NCBI GenBank assembly: GCA_015143295.1
Contig: CM026571.1
Span: 5,413,501-5,477,500, forward strand
DNA from: Tetracentron sinense
Taxonomy: Eukaryota > Streptophyta > Magnoliopsida > Trochodendrales > Trochodendraceae
DNA: 64,000 bases
Direction of reading: 5' to 3'
In this document: positions 12,213-23,046 of the stretch, one piece after another
Position numbering within the stretch: the first letter of the stretch is position 1
How the letters are laid out: every line of letters starts with the position of its first letter
Notes under the pieces: generated by a model
Told to the model about the DNA's origin: nothing
The model's input: the letters and a program-made list of their open reading frames with translations, nothing else
Databases searched by the model: none
Program-made: the position numbers and the translations under genes

Positions 12213-12851
12213 TCACTGGCAAATCAAATCCTGGATGGCTTGGCTGATCAAATTAACTGTCATGGTGCAATTCATTTCATTGGTTTTACGCTTCTTCATA
12301 ATCTTCATCAACTGCACTTTGCCGCTTATCTTGGCGTGGCTGCTCAGCATCAGCATCCCTGAATTGATATCACTGCTCAGGTTTGAATCATCCGATAGCC
12401 GTTCCGAGGTCACTTCCATTGTAATATTCATGCGTCGAGTATTTCTAGCCTTGGTGCGCCCTTTATCTATTAAGGCTTCCCCAACGGTCATGCCCCAATA
12501 GGAGACCGTTGCTATGCTACTATCAAATTTGTAGTGACCAAAGTTCTTATTCTTGACCGTGAGTTGCCCGATCAGTGTCATGCTAAATGAAGGGGAAGTT
12601 CCGTTGATGATGTTGAGATTCTCGACCACGACAGACCTCAATTTGACATCAGGAGTTTTGATACGCATCACGGTTAGTGCAAATACTAGGATTATTATGG
12701 TTTGAAACACGGCAAATGCAGCGATATAGGCAACAATTTTGATCTTTTTCTTCCGGCGAAGCTCATTGGATTGCGAAGTTGCTGATTCTTCGTCGCTTCT
12801 TGGCCGATTTCCAGCAGGTGCCAATGGGAAGACCTGATCCTTGTCCGCCAT
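12213..12851 (-). CDS. LEA2 family membrane protein, copy 1 (most divergent)
   Basis: The 212-aa single-exon protein belongs to the LEA_2 (LEA14/WHy) superfamily, subgroup 'At1g64065-like'. Residues 1-38 form a hydrophilic tail ending in a basic ELRRKKKIK patch. Residues about 40-63 form one membrane span, and the rest is the LEA_2 beta-sandwich with the family signature KNKNFGHYKFD (100-110). Sequons NGT (83), NIT (142), NLS (157) and NCT (194) fit a C-terminus outside the cytosol. Family members are membrane-anchored and stress-linked; biochemical function is unproven. This copy lacks the Cys that precedes the membrane span in all other copies (Ile instead) and differs throughout the domain, so it is the oldest or least converted member. 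The start is the first ATG, aligned with its paralogues. Confidence 0.93.
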   Translation of the reverse strand: MADKDQVFPLAPAGNRPRSDEESATSQSNELRRKKKIKIVAYIAAFAVFQTIIILVFALTVMRIKTPDVKLRSVVVENLNIINGTSPSFSMTLIGQLTVKNKNFGHYKFDSSIATVSYWGMTVGEALIDKGRTKARNTRRMNITMEVTSERLSDDSNLSSDINSGMLMLSSHAKISGKVQLMKIMKKRKTNEMNCTMTVNLISQAIQDLICQ

Positions 12852-12939
12852 TTTCTGTTCTTGGAAGTGTAATTAAGAAGGCCTTTTCTTTTGCTTGTTG
12901 CTGAATTAAAGTTGAGATGGAGGTAATGTGGTGTCTGTC

Positions 12940-13127
12940 ATAAGTTCTATATATATATTCTCTACTCAACTCAACGTGTGGAAGAATAAGATAATGAGTA
13001 TTTTCCCCTTTTATCCTATACGCGTCCATGGCGGCCTTTTCTTTTGACTTCTGGTGGCTGTCGAGAGTTTTTGTGGTTATATTTTGAAATTTCAAAGAAA
13101 TTAAAATATTATTACCAAAGAAGCTTC
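12940..13127 (-). promoter_or_regulatory. LEA2 copy 1 upstream region
   Basis: A TATA-like 'ctatatatatattc' lies near 12947-12961, about 100 bp upstream of the ATG. ACGCGT (13020-13025) matches the CAMTA/RSRE consensus VCGCGB, TTGACT (13044-13049) is a W-box core, and GAAGCTTC (13120-13127) is a GAAnnTTC heat-shock-type palindrome. The same order recurs upstream of other copies. Confidence 0.55.
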
Positions 13128-13180
13128 CACGAATTATGCAGTGATTCCAACCAACATTTGATAAACCTTTTTTTTTGTTG

Positions 13181-13381
13181 AAAATAACTATCACCAAGAA
13201 TACCGGTTGAACAGCCAATTGGAGCAATCCAAAAATTGCCTCTCGAAGTGGTAGTTTGATAATTATGAATAAAGAAGGGTGCTTTTTAAAACTGAAATTT
13301 TTCCATAAATACCCCTTCCCAAGATAATTTTTGGGTTGCTCCGGTTGACTATTCAATTGGAACTCCTGTTAATAGTTATTC
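13181..13381. mobile_element. MITE with ~60-bp inverted repeats
   Basis: The left arm 'aataactatcacc...gaacagccaattggagcaatcc' is the imperfect inverse of the right arm ending '...ttgctccggttgactattc...aatagttatt'. The element is about 200 bp and non-coding. A relative lies at 56795-56955. Its target duplication was not resolved. The ORF across it is incidental. Confidence 0.7.
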
Positions 13382-14523
13382 TCTTTTATGATTGATTATC
13401 TAATCAACTTAGACTTTTTTCAAAAAAATACCAAGGTTAGATTAATCAACCCTAGGGTTATTTTTAATTTTTTTCTTCTAAAAACTAAGGTTAGATTGTT
13501 GAATCCTAAGGGTAAATAAATCTTAACCATGGTTAATAAAGGTTAAAAGAGATACGTGTTGACCTGTTGGTGAGATTGAACTTGATCCCACTGAATTCAA
13601 TCGCGATAAGTTGTGATTCGATCTCATCTAGGCCACTGTTGATCTTCATCATCATCAATGGAAATTCATTTTGGCTTTCTATTCTATAATTCAAAACAAT
13701 AATTTTGGATTTATGTCATAAGATTTGGCAATATTCTTTACACCAGTTGACTTGACATAAGACTTAGACATAACCCTCTTCTTTAATTCAGGCTTGGGAA
13801 TGAAATTGAGATGTGAACATACACAAATATTTCAATAGATACCTTGGATTGCTACAATACAAAGAAAGTGGGCACTTCCTTTTACTTTCAGGGTGATTTA
13901 AATTATTATAGTAAGCTGTGGCCCCTCAAGTACATAACCAAATTCCTTATTCTACTGGTTTGGATTGATTTTTTTTAGTGCTGCAAGTCATTGATCAATA
14001 GCAAGAATATGATTTTCAGGAAATCATTATTGAGGAAGAATATTGTCGAAATCAGTTCTATAAAGTACCGTATTAGCTAACCTACTTTCATAAGATATTC
14101 CCCTTTTTTTGGGCCCACTTACATAAGCATGTTAGTAGTTATGTGAATATTGTCTTAAGGGAAGATGATCTTTAAACTTTATTCACTTCCCACTATCATA
14201 AGATTTTTTTCTTTTACTTTATTCGCTTCCGACTTTCATAAGATTTTTTTTTTTTTTTTGTGTGCAAGGAATCATTTATATAAAGTTAACATATTACTAG
14301 TCATGTGAATATCTGCATAAGGAAAGCTGTTCTTTAAAATACTTTACTCGATCGCTTCCCAATTTCATAAAGTATCACCATTTTTTTTTTTTTTTTTACA
14401 AGACATCATTTATCTATGATTAGCAATTAGCATGTTAGTAGTTGGTGGGCATATGACTCGAAAATGAGTCCCCTCACTTATGGGGGTCCACTGCCTCCCA
14501 ATTTAGTTCCCGAGAAGCATATT

Positions 14524-14561
<38 letters not shown>

Positions 14562-14869
14562 CTTGTTTTGCAAGAAATTTCTTCAATATTCAATAATCTG
14601 GGATGGACCCGAATAGAACCCATTTCCACTAGAGGCTAAGAAGGAATAAGGGTCCATTCTTTTATCGAGACTTATATAGTCTGACATTTTGCAATTTTTT
14701 TCTATGAATAATATGCATTTTCTTTTGAGAAAAAGATGTATTAATGTTTTTCCATCTTTTAGTTTTACAATTCCTATAAGAATTTAAATAAGCAAAATAA
14801 TGGTAGGAATTAATCTTGTTTAAATTTTAGACAAAGTGACTTAATTTTTTTTTTATCAACTACCACTAC
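13382..14869. other. Spacer with fold-back remnant and short repeats
   Basis: A fold-back family copy lies at 13425-13600 (ending in 'cgataagttgtgattcgat'). At 14150-14370 the phrase 'actttattcacttcccac..tcataagat' recurs three to four times with T runs. At 14525-14561 is a (CA)n/(TA)n microsatellite. No gene. Confidence 0.5.
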
Positions 14870-15040
14870 CTAGGAAGCATGGATACAGTGATACTTAGAT
14901 ACGGCGATACAATACGGGAATGGCGATACGACAGAAATTATGAAAAACAGCTAAGTTTCACCTACAAGTGCTGCATCCGATACGCATCTGAAATGGTGAT
15001 ACGGATATATTTCCATTTTCAAAGTATCCGTGCTTCCTAG
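14870..15040. mobile_element. MITE, GATAC-rich
   Basis: The ends CTAGGAAGCATGGATAC and GTATCCGTGCTTCCTAG are inverted repeats. The 171-bp element is full of 'gatacg' words and has no ORF. A truncated relative lies at 8030-8135. No clear target duplication was found. Confidence 0.8.
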
Positions 15041-15763
15041 ACCATTATCAAGTGTGAAGTGTCAAGCTTTAAGAAGAACGAATTTCGGCCCAATAATGTT
15101 AGACCATTACCAAGTGTGAAGTCAAGCTTTATAATTCTCACCACAGGAACGGACAAAAGAATTTCGGGCCCACTAATGTCAGGATAGACGAATCCATGTA
15201 CAAGATGCCTTGTGCCTGGCCCTGAAATTCACATCACTTTGTTGATTTGAGTAGACTGATCGAATTTTTCCACACAAACAGAGTGCGGGTTAATTTCAAA
15301 CATGGTTGACCCAAAACTGGGGCCTACCATTTGAACCTAACCATAAGCCACCTTTACACTTTATATATCTTGAATTCATGATGGATAAAGAAGTAAATAC
15401 CTTCAAAAACAAAGCATCATGGATCAAAATATCCTCAACAATTACAGAGATATTCCTTGAAAGTTAATGCTCTAATCTTCATACACAAGGTTGGTTGCCC
15501 TAGTCGGAAAAAAAATAGCCCCCAGAAAAAAAATCAAGAACAAAGATGAATCAGTGAGCAAAACCTCATATCCTGTGCGTGTATGTGGAGTAAGGCATTG
15601 AAATCCCTCTTTCTTCATTTCTCATCATTTAATAAACTAGTATGATCTCAATTTCGATATAAAAAGCACAATATAAAGAATAGTTACATATACTCGCACA
15701 AAATAAAAGGAAAAGCAACCATAACCCAACCCCAAGTATAGCCCAAGCCTAGAGATTTACATG
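15041..15763. other. 3' flank of LEA2 copy 2
   Basis: A short direct repeat, 'agaccattaccaagtgtgaagtcaagcttta', occurs twice (about 15039 and 15101). From 15690 the DNA matches the 3' flanks of other LEA2 copies ('tagcccaagcctagag'). No gene. Confidence 0.5.
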
Positions 15764-16408
15764 TCACTCGCAACTCAAACCCTGGATCGACTGGCTCGCC
15801 ACATTAAAAATCATGGTGCAGTTCATTTCTGCTGTTTTACGTTTCTTCATCACCTTCAACAGAGTCACCTTCCCACTCAACTTGGTGTGGCTGCTTAGTG
15901 TCAACATCCCTGTACTGATTTCATTGCTCAAGTTCGAATTCCCCGATAGCTGCCCAGCGGAGTTCACATCAACTACAATAGTCATTCGTCGCGTTTTTCG
16001 TGCCTTAGCGCGCCCCTTAGGAATCAGGGCTTCTCCGACCTTCATGCCGCCATAGGAGAAGGTTGCCGTGCTCTCATCAAATTTGTAGTGACCAAAATTC
16101 TTATTCTTCACGGTGACTTCGGCAATTAGTCTCATGCTAAAGGAAGGTGATCCTGCGGTGCCAACGTTAAAATTCTGAATTGTGAGAGTGCCCAACTTGA
16201 CATCAGGAGTTTTGATACGCATCACGGTTAATGCAAATACAAGGATTATTATGGTTTGAAACACGGCAAACGCAGCTATATACAACAAACATTTGATTTT
16301 TTTCTTCCGGCGAAGCTCCTTGGATTGCAATGTAGATGACTCTAGGTCGCTTCTAGCATGACCGTTGGCTGGTGCCAAGGGGTATCCCTGCTGGTCCTTC
16401 TCGGCCAT
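15764..16408 (-). CDS. LEA2 family membrane protein, copy 2
   Basis: A 214-aa LEA_2-domain protein encoded by one exon. The tail (1-40) has a Pro/Ala-rich start and the ELRRKKKIKC patch; Cys40 sits just before the membrane span (about 41-63) and could be acylated (inference). KTPDVKL (66-72) opens the LEA_2 domain, with KNKNFGHYKFDES at 101-113, NLS (159) and NCT (196) sequons and a conserved MKKRKTAEMNCT C-terminus. It carries the longer loop NSAGQLSGNSNLSNEISTG, shared only with copy 5. A 280-bp DNA stretch (15863-16145) is nearly identical to copy 5, pointing to gene conversion or very recent exchange. Confidence 0.94.
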   Translation of the reverse strand: MAEKDQQGYPLAPANGHARSDLESSTLQSKELRRKKKIKCLLYIAAFAVFQTIIILVFALTVMRIKTPDVKLGTLTIQNFNVGTAGSPSFSMRLIAEVTVKNKNFGHYKFDESTATFSYGGMKVGEALIPKGRAKARKTRRMTIVVDVNSAGQLSGNSNLSNEISTGMLTLSSHTKLSGKVTLLKVMKKRKTAEMNCTMIFNVASQSIQGLSCE

Positions 16409-16529
16409 TTTCTGTGTTCTTGGAAGGTTGAGGACTGAGAAGTGAGAATTGAGATTCTCTCTTTTGTTTTCCTTTCTAAAACAGTAAAATGAATTAAGGA
16501 TGGGAAGGAGCTGTTGGTTGCAATTGGAG

Positions 16530-16538
16530 ATTGTAATT

Positions 16539-16584
<46 letters not shown>

Positions 16585-16771
16585 TTTTATATCTGGGATA
16601 CTACAATATGCTAGGAGGAGCAACTTTTTTTTTTGGAGACTGGAGGAGCAACTTCCTTGAATGTGTGTAGGGTAATAATCAGTTCTTTATTCGAGTTACG
16701 CGTCCGTCGCGTTTGAATCTTGACTTCTGGGTGCTTAAGCATATATATTAAATAATATCAGTAGAAGCTTC
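16530..16771 (-). promoter_or_regulatory. LEA2 copy 2 upstream region with expanded TATA
   Basis: Where the paralogues have a short TATA-like stretch, this copy has a 42-bp (AT)n run (16541-16582). Further up lie ACGCGT (16698-16703), TTGACT (16720-16725) and GAAGCTTC (16764-16771), in the same order as in other copies. The (AT)n expansion pushes these sites about 60-90 bp further from the ATG than in most copies. Confidence 0.6.
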
Positions 16772-16979
16772 TACCACTATTATATATGCAATCAATTCTA
16801 GGGTACATGATAAATGGCTGGGTTTTAGGACCCAAATATTAAAAAAGAAATAGTAGAAGCTTTGATTATGTGTTGAATTGATGCGATCCATTATGGGGTA
16901 CCGAGATATTGAGTCATGGCCGAGTTGGCTCAGATATGAACGAGTCAACTGGGATTGTCTGCACAGTATATGCTTAATG

Positions 16980-18030
16980 CATAGGTAGTTAGCTTTGTTT
17001 GTGGATCATGTAACATATTAGAGGAAAATAATCACCACCTTGGTCCGTGAGGCGAGGAAGGGCATCTTGATTCCCATTTTCTTGCCATATATCCCCATTT
17101 TAACCCCATTCAACTGTGGTTAAGATTTTTCCACCCTTACGGTTCATCCATCTAACCTTGACTTTTAGAAAAATAAAACAAAATTAATTAATTAAAAAGT
17201 TAAAAAAAAATAACCCTGAGTTAATTGGAGTTGAAAGGTCGGCTTTGTGAGAGCGAGGAGGAATAGTTCCCTCCTCGACCGACGAGGGGACTATTGCTCT
17301 ATATTAGAAGAGCACTATGATGGATTACAGCCCAAAAATGGGAGCTCCATGTTTGGGGTTGGCTTTACTTACGAGATTTTTGAGCCCCAAACATCAGGGG
17401 TTATTCTAGCAATATGATTATTGGATGTTATTCTACTAGGAAGTTCATACATTTCACTTACTCACTTAACAAGCCATGTGTCCCACCAACTCTGGTTGTG
17501 TGACTTTTGTCATAAGCAAATCTTTCCACCATATATTACTTTTGGCATTCAATCTTATAGATATCAATAAGAATTTAACTATATCCTTAACTTTTTTAAA
17601 GGCTGCTTGGATTAGAAGGGAGGTCATTTGAAAGTGTTTTTAGTATTTTTATGAGTGCTAACCCTAGTTATAGAATTCAAATATTTTTCACTTTTTTTTT
17701 ATGGGTGTAATACCGGACATTGCTACCTCTCTAATAATTTAAAAAAACAAAAATTTTAAAATGAGGAAGTTGGTTTGTACTTAGTTCTCAAGGTAATAGA
17801 AAGATACGTGCCACTTGTTACTACCACGATGTGATTTTAGAAGATGTGATTTTAGAAGTTTGTGATTGGGATTGTTTATGTGATACATAATTCTGCTAGA
17901 GTTGAGTAATACTTTCAAGACTTAAGATTCTCTCATGTTATAATCGGCCTTTTAAGATTGGTTACACAGGATGACATATGTTCCTTTTAATCTATGTTAA
18001 TGTCAATTTTTTATATCATTTTATTATTAT
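16980..18030. repeat. Spacer of the duplication unit
   Basis: Holds a fold-back remnant (17085-17235) and the unit block 'attagaagagcactatgatgga...agcccaaaaatggga' (17304-17450), which also occurs upstream of copies 3 (28325), 4 (34600) and 5 (39535). The rest is decayed spacer without a gene. Confidence 0.6.
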
Positions 18031-18215
18031 TTTTGAAACTCAAGGATGTCCTCAACCCTTTGGGTCAGGACAAATCCCTGAGGGTGCGATGTGAGGCCGC
18101 AACCTAGCAACCCACCATACCAGATAAATTCGTGATAACCTGTGCGGGGCTAACCCCAAAGGGCAACCCAGGACCTCCCACTTAGGAAAGGCCTAGGAAT
18201 CACTGGTCCACCTCT
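18031..18215 (-). mobile_element. tRNA-derived SINE, minus orientation
   Basis: On the minus strand 'ggaccagtgattcc' (A-box-like) and 'gaggtcctgggttg' (B-box-like) head a body shared with 9665-9865. It ends in an A-rich tail (T-rich on the plus strand, 18008-18032). Confidence 0.5.
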
Positions 18216-18375
18216 TTATGGTTATACTCACCGGAAATATATGTATGTCTAACGATCTAAAAAACGAATGGTTATTACTTGAGAGAATCTCCATTCTACT
18301 ATAAAAGGACACATGGTAAATTCAATAGTAGGGAGCTTTTTGAGGGGATTTGCATTAATTGTGCTGTTTAGTAAA

Positions 18376-18759
18376 GGCTCAGGATCCTTTCGAGTTCAAC
18401 CATAGAGAATCTCTCGAGTTTGAACCCCTAGAGGCCGCCACATGTCTCCTTTGACACCCCTTAACTATGGGTAAGGTTCACCCACCCTTAGGGTTCACCC
18501 ATCCATCCTTGGTTTTTTTTTAAATATTAATTCTTTTTTTTTAATTAAAAACTTTTTTTAATATTAAAAAAATTCTAAAAACAGTTTTTTTAATTTAAAA
18601 AATAATAATTAATATATTAAAAAAAAACCAAGGATGGGTGGGTGAACCCTAGGAATGGGTGAACCTTACCCATGGTTAAGGGGTGTCAAAGGAGACACGT
18701 GGTGACCTCTAGGGGTTCAAACTTGAGAGATTCTCTCGAGTTCAACTCGAGAGAATCCT
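18376..18759. mobile_element. Complete fold-back element with ~150-bp arms
   Basis: The arms are inverse copies: outer 'gagaatctctcgagtt(c/t)gaac', then 'ccacatgtctcctttgaca', 'ttaactatgggtaagg', 'ttcacccacccttagggt', 'ccatccttggttttt', meeting at an AT-rich centre (18530-18620). A 15-bp direct repeat flanks it, gtgctgtttagtaaa (18361-18375) and gtgccgtttagtaaa (18760-18774). The empty site survives at about 29635-29650. No ORF. This is the best-bounded member of the fold-back family. Confidence 0.8.
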
Positions 18760-18833
18760 GTGCCGTTTAGTAAATTCTTTTGGATATCAACAAAAAAAAA
18801 AAAAGTATGTTCTTTTGGAAAAATAAATAAAAG

Positions 18834-18840
<7 letters not shown>

Positions 18841-18914
<74 letters not shown>
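18841..18914. repeat. (AT)n microsatellite, ~74 bp
   Basis: An uninterrupted AT dinucleotide run. Confidence 0.95.
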
Positions 18915-18916
<2 letters not shown>

Positions 18917-18939
18917 ATGCTACCAGCTTGTGCCAATAG

Positions 18940-19200
18940 AAATTCAAGTTTGGATCCTGTCTAATTGCAATTGAATTTGAGAGTTCATTCGCACTCACAG
19001 AGCCCCTTAACTGTCCTTTTAACTCTAGTTAAAAATATTTCACTCTTAGGATTAATATTTTTCTAAAAAATAAGATTAAATTGCTTAACCTTTAGGGTTA
19101 ATAAATCTCACCCACAGTTAATGTGATTAAAAGGAATACGTGTTGACCTTTGGGTGCGATTGAATATGATCGTAACTCTAGAAGTTCGATATCTTCAATG
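18940..19200. repeat. Fold-back family copy
   Basis: The left arm ('aattgcaattgaatttgagagttcattcgcac', 'ccttttaactctagttaaa') and right arm ('agttaatgtgattaaaag', 'acgtgttgacctttgggtgcgattgaa') are imperfect inverses around 'aaaaataagatta'. It shows that the family's arms extend into the 'gcgattgaa' outer segment. Confidence 0.65.
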
Positions 19201-19261
19201 TTGCAAAAGTAGACTTTCCTCTGAAATCGAAGTTGATGATAAACATGTAAATCACAACAAT

Positions 19262-20199
19262 TAGGGGTGATATTGAGTCAAGCTGAGCCGAGCCGAGCTG
19301 AGCTGAGTAGTGATGTATTCGAGTTCGGTTCGCTATGGTTTACTTTTGTTCAAGCTCGACTGGAGCTTGGTTCAAACATAAGTACTACTGTTCAAACTCG
19401 ATTCATGACAACTTAAACGAGCTCGAGTTAGCTCAGTTTGGGTTGGAATAGAATGTCTTCTAGTCTATGACGATCGAACTCGGTTCGGCCTGAGAGCGAG
19501 CCGAGCTTTTAATGAGCCTAATCATATATAATATTAAATTATATTATTATTTTTTTATTTTTTAAAAAACTTTAGGTATTCTTGAGCAAAGTCGAATAGG
19601 AGATATCATCCAAAAAAAAAAGTCGAATAGGAGAGTGACCAACCATCAAGCCGAGTGAAGAAGAGTTGAGCCGGGGCAGGTAATTGCCAACTCGTTTATT
19701 CATCCTCCCTTTCTCAACAGTTCTTTTATAGTCAACACTTTCACACATCACACTTCTTTTAATCGATGTGAGACTATTTTTGGTCTCATATCACTTTTTT
19801 TTTTCGTTAACACATAACACCACAAGGTGAGACTATATTTGGTCTCATATCACTCTTTTTTTTGTTAACACATAACATCACAAGAGCCCAAGGCATTACT
19901 GTGGGTGTGTGTATGACACACCCCACACACCCACACCCACACCCACACCATGTCTCACACACAACACACTCATACTGTCATACACACATAGTACACTAAC
20001 ATACATCATACTTTAACGAATTGAGCTTTTGTTGAGCTGAGTAAAGATATGTTGAAGCTCAACTCATTTACATTTACTAAACGACCCATAAAATATTGTT
20101 CAAGTTCGGCTAAATAAACAAACAATGCTTGAGCTTTTACCGAACCGAGCCCGAGTGGTTCACGATCATTGAACCATTTTGTTCAATAAGCACCCCCTA
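19262..20199. mobile_element. hAT-type MITE, 938 bp
   Basis: It starts TAGGGGTGATATTGAG and ends AAGCACCCCCTA, with flanking 8-mers ACAACAAT and TCAACAAT (7 of 8 match). The sub-terminal DNA is 'gagccgagctgagc'-rich. A tandem ~60-bp repeat ('gtgagactat..ttggtctcatatcac', 19766-19880) and a (CACACC)n patch (19915-19955) lie inside. No transposase. Confidence 0.7.
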
Positions 20200-20269
20200 T
20201 CAACAATGCACCATCCCTAATCCTAATAGCCATTTTGTAAAAAACCCTAAAATCAAAGATTGTACTGGG

Positions 20270-21240
20270 CCCATTAACTAATGATTGACGCGAGAAGACG
20301 CGATAGTTGTGTTACACGACATGAATATGAATTCAAAGGGATGAAATTGGATTCGTAATTTCGTACAATGGTTATTAATTTCGCCAGTTCTTACGGACGA
20401 TGCTCTCTATGTCTATGTCATGACACGAGCATCCTTTGTTTTTCAAACCGGATGAATTTTAGAACCAAGCTAATGACGACCACATTGGTGACTTAGACAG
20501 GGACATTATGACCATCCCCGTACAAGTTTTTTTAAAATTCATACGGTTGAAAAAATAAACTAAAAAAGAATGTCCGTGTCACGAGTCATGACATAGGCAT
20601 CTTGACTATCATCTATAAACATGGGAAAAATGTAAACATCGAGACTATCATTAAAAAAGAAAAAAAGTAGGATTATATTTTTAAACTCTAAGGATAGTAA
20701 ATCCAAACCAAGACTAAAAGGAATTACAAGGAACACTTGTTTGTTTGTGGGTGCAATTGAGTTCTCCTGGGATCAATCATAATGTGATTCAATCTCAGGG
20801 AGATGTGAGCACCACAGAATTTTTGTCAATTTTACCCTGAGAATGCAACAGGGTAGAGTGGGACTAAGAGAAACTCAATATTAATCCGGAAAATCCTAGC
20901 CCTAATGGCACCCACTCTGGGAAGCAACGTTTGCCTCATTACTTAGTGTGTCTAGCGCCACTCGCTTTACATGGGATCATGTGCCAGGACGATGTGATGT
21001 TGGAAAATCCACCCAATCACTAATCTTGCTAATTGGGCTTGCGGCCCAACTATATAATTACCCAAAAATAGAAAAGAAATGGCATGGACTGTTAATATGA
21101 GTTTAACTATGAATTGGCCGAGATCCGGATTTCTCTGAACTTTTAGAACTCCCAAAACACGCTTTGGGGCAAGGGTTTGTGGTAAATATAATACAATGTA
21201 AAGACATTTTTTTCCATACAACTTTATATTGATAAAAAGT
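20270..21240. repeat. Duplication-unit blocks C and D, copy 1
   Basis: Block C ('cccattaactaa..gattgacgcgag', 'gtctatgtcatgacacgagcatcc', 20270-20640) recurs at 29850, 40780 and 42185. Block D ('taatggcac', 'gagtttaactatgaattgg', 'ttttttccatacaa', 20890-21235) recurs at 30330, 36860 and 43100. The blocks show that DNA between LEA2 genes was duplicated together with the genes. No coding function is seen. Confidence 0.7.
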
Positions 21241-21479
21241 CTATTTTGAAAACAATAACGCGTCTTTCACTAAAGAAAATGAGTTTAATAAAGAAAGTGA
21301 GTTTAAAGAATATGAAAACAATAACACGGTTTTTTATAAAGAAAGTGAGTTTAATGAGTTGAAAAGAAATGGAAGCTAACGATATTTTTTTTTAATTGAT
21401 ATTGTGATATTGTGAAAGCAAATCTAAATGATCAATAACTTTTGTGTCACTACTGTGGCGTTTTTTTTTTGCTCGATTA

Positions 21480-22165
21480 GAGCAAACCTAACATGGGCGA
21501 TCGACGCGTTTTAGATGGCTGGATTTTGAGTTGTGCTTTAGAGACTTCTATTTTGAAATAGGAAGTTAACTCTTTTATGGAGATGAGTTTTGGGAAAATC
21601 CTAATTAGTGTGAGATTATTTTGTGGCTATAAATAAGCATAGGGTGGAGGCTTATAGAGATAACCTAGAAAGAAAGAACCTTAAGAGGAAGAAAGAAGGT
21701 CATGGATATGTGAGGTATGGGTTGGGCTTCCATGGAGAACGAGAAATCTCCCATGGAAAGCTCTTATTAGCTCTCAAGAGAGGAGAGTGTTCTCACGACT
21801 TTATCTTGATGTGCTCTCATAATGGAGAGTATTGGTTCAGTTTTGAAGGTTTCGGGTTTTATGTTTCCTTTGTTCTAAAAGGATTCGGGTTTAGGTCAGA
21901 TTTGGGTTGAGAGAGTGAACAAAGAATTGTGGGTTGTGTGAGAGTCTTTCAAGGGTTGTGACAGAGTCCTTGAGTGTGTGTATTCTTGTTTATCTTCTCT
22001 CTTGTAATCTTCTCTTTAATTAGTAGACGTATATCTGAACCGTTTTGTAGAGTGGACGTAGTTCTGGATTGGGTGAACCACTATATATCTTGTGTATTGT
22101 GTGTTTGTCATTTTTTCTAGAGAATACCCATTAATAACATCACCGCTTCTGCGCCCAACAGGTAC
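21480..22165 (+). repeat. Copia-type LTR remnant (R/U5 end)
   Basis: 'tggctataaataag' (21625) resembles a TATA/R start. 'ttgtaatcttctc', 'gtagagtggacgtag' and 'gaaccactatatatcttgtg' (22000-22110) are typical of Ty1/copia LTR U5 regions. 'gcgcccaacaggtaccat' (22150) resembles the LTR end and primer-binding site. Internal genes are absent. The 95-codon ORF inside is probably meaningless. Confidence 0.5.
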
Positions 22166-22199
22166 CATCAAGGCTAGCTAAAGTATTTGTTCTTTTCCA

Positions 22200-23046
22200 T
22201 TTATGGGACAATTTAAGAGGAGATAGAATCACAGTCAATTGTGATTAAACTTGAGGAGAGTTCAATCGCACCGTATGCCAAAATGGGTCCCATTTAACCC
22301 ATATTAATTGTGATTAAAATTTATTAACTCTTAGAGTTCAATAATATAACCTTGGTTTTCATTTAAGAGAAAATCAAACCAATTGTGACTAAACTCGAGG
22401 AGAGTTCAATCGCAATCACAGACCAACACGTTTCCCTTTTAATCTCAATTAATTATGATTAAAATTCACTAATCTTGTGCGTGAGTGTGTGTGTGGTGCA
22501 TGTGAGTGGTCTTCCTTCTAATGATTGTAGCTTCGCCTTGTGGTGTTGTTACCATCAACCAAAAAAACCAAACCATAGTCTTAGTCCCACATCGGTTCTG
22601 TAACCGAGCTCTCATACCTTTATAAGTTTCATCACGCCTCAAACGGCTGATACCCGTTTTGAGGAGTGTTTGGGTGAAGCTTATATGGGTTGAAGGTGTT
22701 TGTGGTATGTCTGTGTGAGTGAGTGTGTGTGTGGTGTGTGTGAGTAGTCTTCATTCTAATGACTGTAGCTTCGCCTTGTGGTGTTGTTACCATCAACCAA
22801 AAAAAATACAATATAACTTTGATTTTTTGAAAAAAATATTAATATATTTTTTAAACTCTAGTTAAGAAATTTTAATATATTTATAATGCATATTTTTTTA
22901 AAACCAAGATTATATTGTTGAACCCCAAGAGTTGGCGAATTTTAACCACTATTAGTATGGGTTAAAAGGGACACATGTTGGCCCGTGGTTACGATTGAAC
23001 AATCCCCGATTTCAATTGCAATGGGTTGTGATCCAATCTCGTTTAA
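22200..23046. repeat. Fold-back copies split by a direct repeat
   Basis: Arms with 'gagttcaatcgca' and 'ttaattatgattaaaattcact' (22200-22465) pair with the inverse arm at 22855-23046. Between them a ~90-bp direct repeat ('gtgagtgtgtgtgtgg...gcttcgccttgtggtg', about 22480-22563 and 22712-22803) flanks a 'cccacatcgg' segment. This looks like an insertion inside the fold-back element. Confidence 0.55.

Noticed and set aside
12763-13356. 197-codon minus-strand ORF overlapping the start of LEA2 copy 1
   Set aside because: It runs through the promoter and a MITE in another frame, has low-complexity text, and no counterpart exists at other copies.
18841-18914. Possible CRISPR-like or satellite array
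   Set aside because: Plain (AT)n microsatellite; no spacer-repeat structure anywhere in the window.
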